From: Bacteroidota bacterium | GTDB taxonomy: Bacteria; Bacteroidota; Bacteroidia; Bacteroidales; VadinHA17 | DNA: 5,845 bases | Assembly: GCA_030613125.1 (NCBI GenBank) | Contig: JAUWMO010000223.1 | Span: 1 to 5,845, forward strand | Direction: 5' to 3' | Part shown: one piece after another, positions 5,548-5,845 of the stretch | How the letters are laid out: the number at the start of each line of letters is the position of its first letter | Position numbering within the stretch: position 1 is the first letter of the stretch | Made by a program: the position numbers and the translations under genes | Notes under the pieces: model-generated | What the model was told of the DNA's origin: nothing | Database searches by the model: none | What the model saw: the letters and a program-made list of their open reading frames with translations, nothing else

Positions 5548-5845
5548 ATGATGGAAACAATTTATCAAATACTTTCAAATACATTCATGATAACTGGTTT
5601 TGTATTTGTAATGATGCTGATTATTGAATATGTGAATGTCCAGTCGCGGGGAATCTGGCAAAAACACCTTACAGGAAACAAGTGGCGGCAATACCTGGTT
5701 GCCGGTATGTTAGGTGTTATCCCGGGATGCCTCGGAGCATTTACTATGGTTGCCTTATTCTCGCACCGCCTAGTTTCTTTCGGAGCATTGGTCACCGCCA
5801 TGATCGCTACCAGTGGCGACGAAGCCTTTGTGATGTTTGCCATGT
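5548..5845 (+). CDS. Putative manganese/heavy-metal exporter, multi-spanning membrane protein (5' part only)
   Basis: An open frame begins at ATG 5548 (a second ATG follows at once, at 5551) and runs off the window end, giving 99 residues. A hydrophobic helix lies near residues 8-25 (ILSNTFMITGFVFVMMLI), followed by EYVNVQSRGIWQKHLTGNKW, then a Gly-rich hydrophobic segment with GVIPGCLGAFTMVALFSH and ALVTAMIATSGDEAFVMFAM. The PGCLGAF and ATSGDEAF blocks resemble the repeated motifs of the putative 10TM heavy-metal exporter/putative manganese transporter family (ArsP_2-like), which would move divalent metal or arsenic species across the inner membrane. The assignment is from memory of the family pattern. 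The start is preceded by an A-rich stretch rather than a Shine-Dalgarno. GC content in the last 150 bases is clearly above that of the preceding operon. The 92-base gap suggests a separate transcription unit. Confidence 0.75.
   Translation, partial: MMETIYQILSNTFMITGFVFVMMLIIEYVNVQSRGIWQKHLTGNKWRQYLVAGMLGVIPGCLGAFTMVALFSHRLVSFGALVTAMIATSGDEAFVMFAM

Noticed and set aside
5565..5843. Reverse-strand open frame at the right end
   Set aside because: It is antisense to the exporter gene, whose forward translation has clear membrane segments and family motifs.

Overview
The window is a tightly packed, one-direction stretch of a bacterial (or possibly archaeal) chromosome. All ten supported genes are on the + strand, and the first and last run off the ends. 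The central genes are AT-rich, and only one gene start shows even a weak Shine-Dalgarno-like sequence. The protein families and lack of ribosome-binding sites best fit an anaerobic Bacteroidota lineage. This is inference; there is no rRNA or marker gene to settle it.

Layout, left to right: (1) the C-terminal end of an NAD(P)H-hydrate dehydratase (NnrD/YjeF family); (2) an 87-residue remnant of a zinc alcohol dehydrogenase whose N-terminal tip is joined in frame to its C-terminal end; (3) an Fe-S uracil-DNA glycosylase-like protein with an unusual catalytic motif; (4) a KaiC/RecA-like ATPase with degenerate Walker motifs; (5) an integral-membrane isoprenylcysteine/phospholipid-type methyltransferase; (6) a 93-residue remnant of a radical SAM protein that keeps the CxxxCxxC motif and the C-terminal end but lacks the middle of the enzyme; (7) a COG3199-type ATP-NAD kinase; (8) a histidinol-phosphate-aminotransferase-like PLP enzyme; (9) a class I SAM methyltransferase. 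After a 92-base gap comes (10), the start of a multi-spanning membrane protein resembling putative manganese/heavy-metal exporters.

Genes 1 to 9 are separated by at most about 30 bases, and three junctions overlap, so they are probably one transcription unit. NAD(P) metabolism recurs: hydrate repair, a former NAD(P)-dependent dehydrogenase and an NAD kinase. The rest (DNA-glycosylase-like, KaiC-like, membrane methyltransferase, radical SAM, aminotransferase, methyltransferase) do not form a pathway I recognise.

The most striking observation is that two genes of the same operon carry the same kind of lesion: a large in-frame deletion of the catalytic core with both ends preserved. I do not see a mobile element, CRISPR array, tRNA, rRNA or convincing terminator. 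The main gene-free stretch, at 5456-5547, holds two small overlapping inverted repeats.
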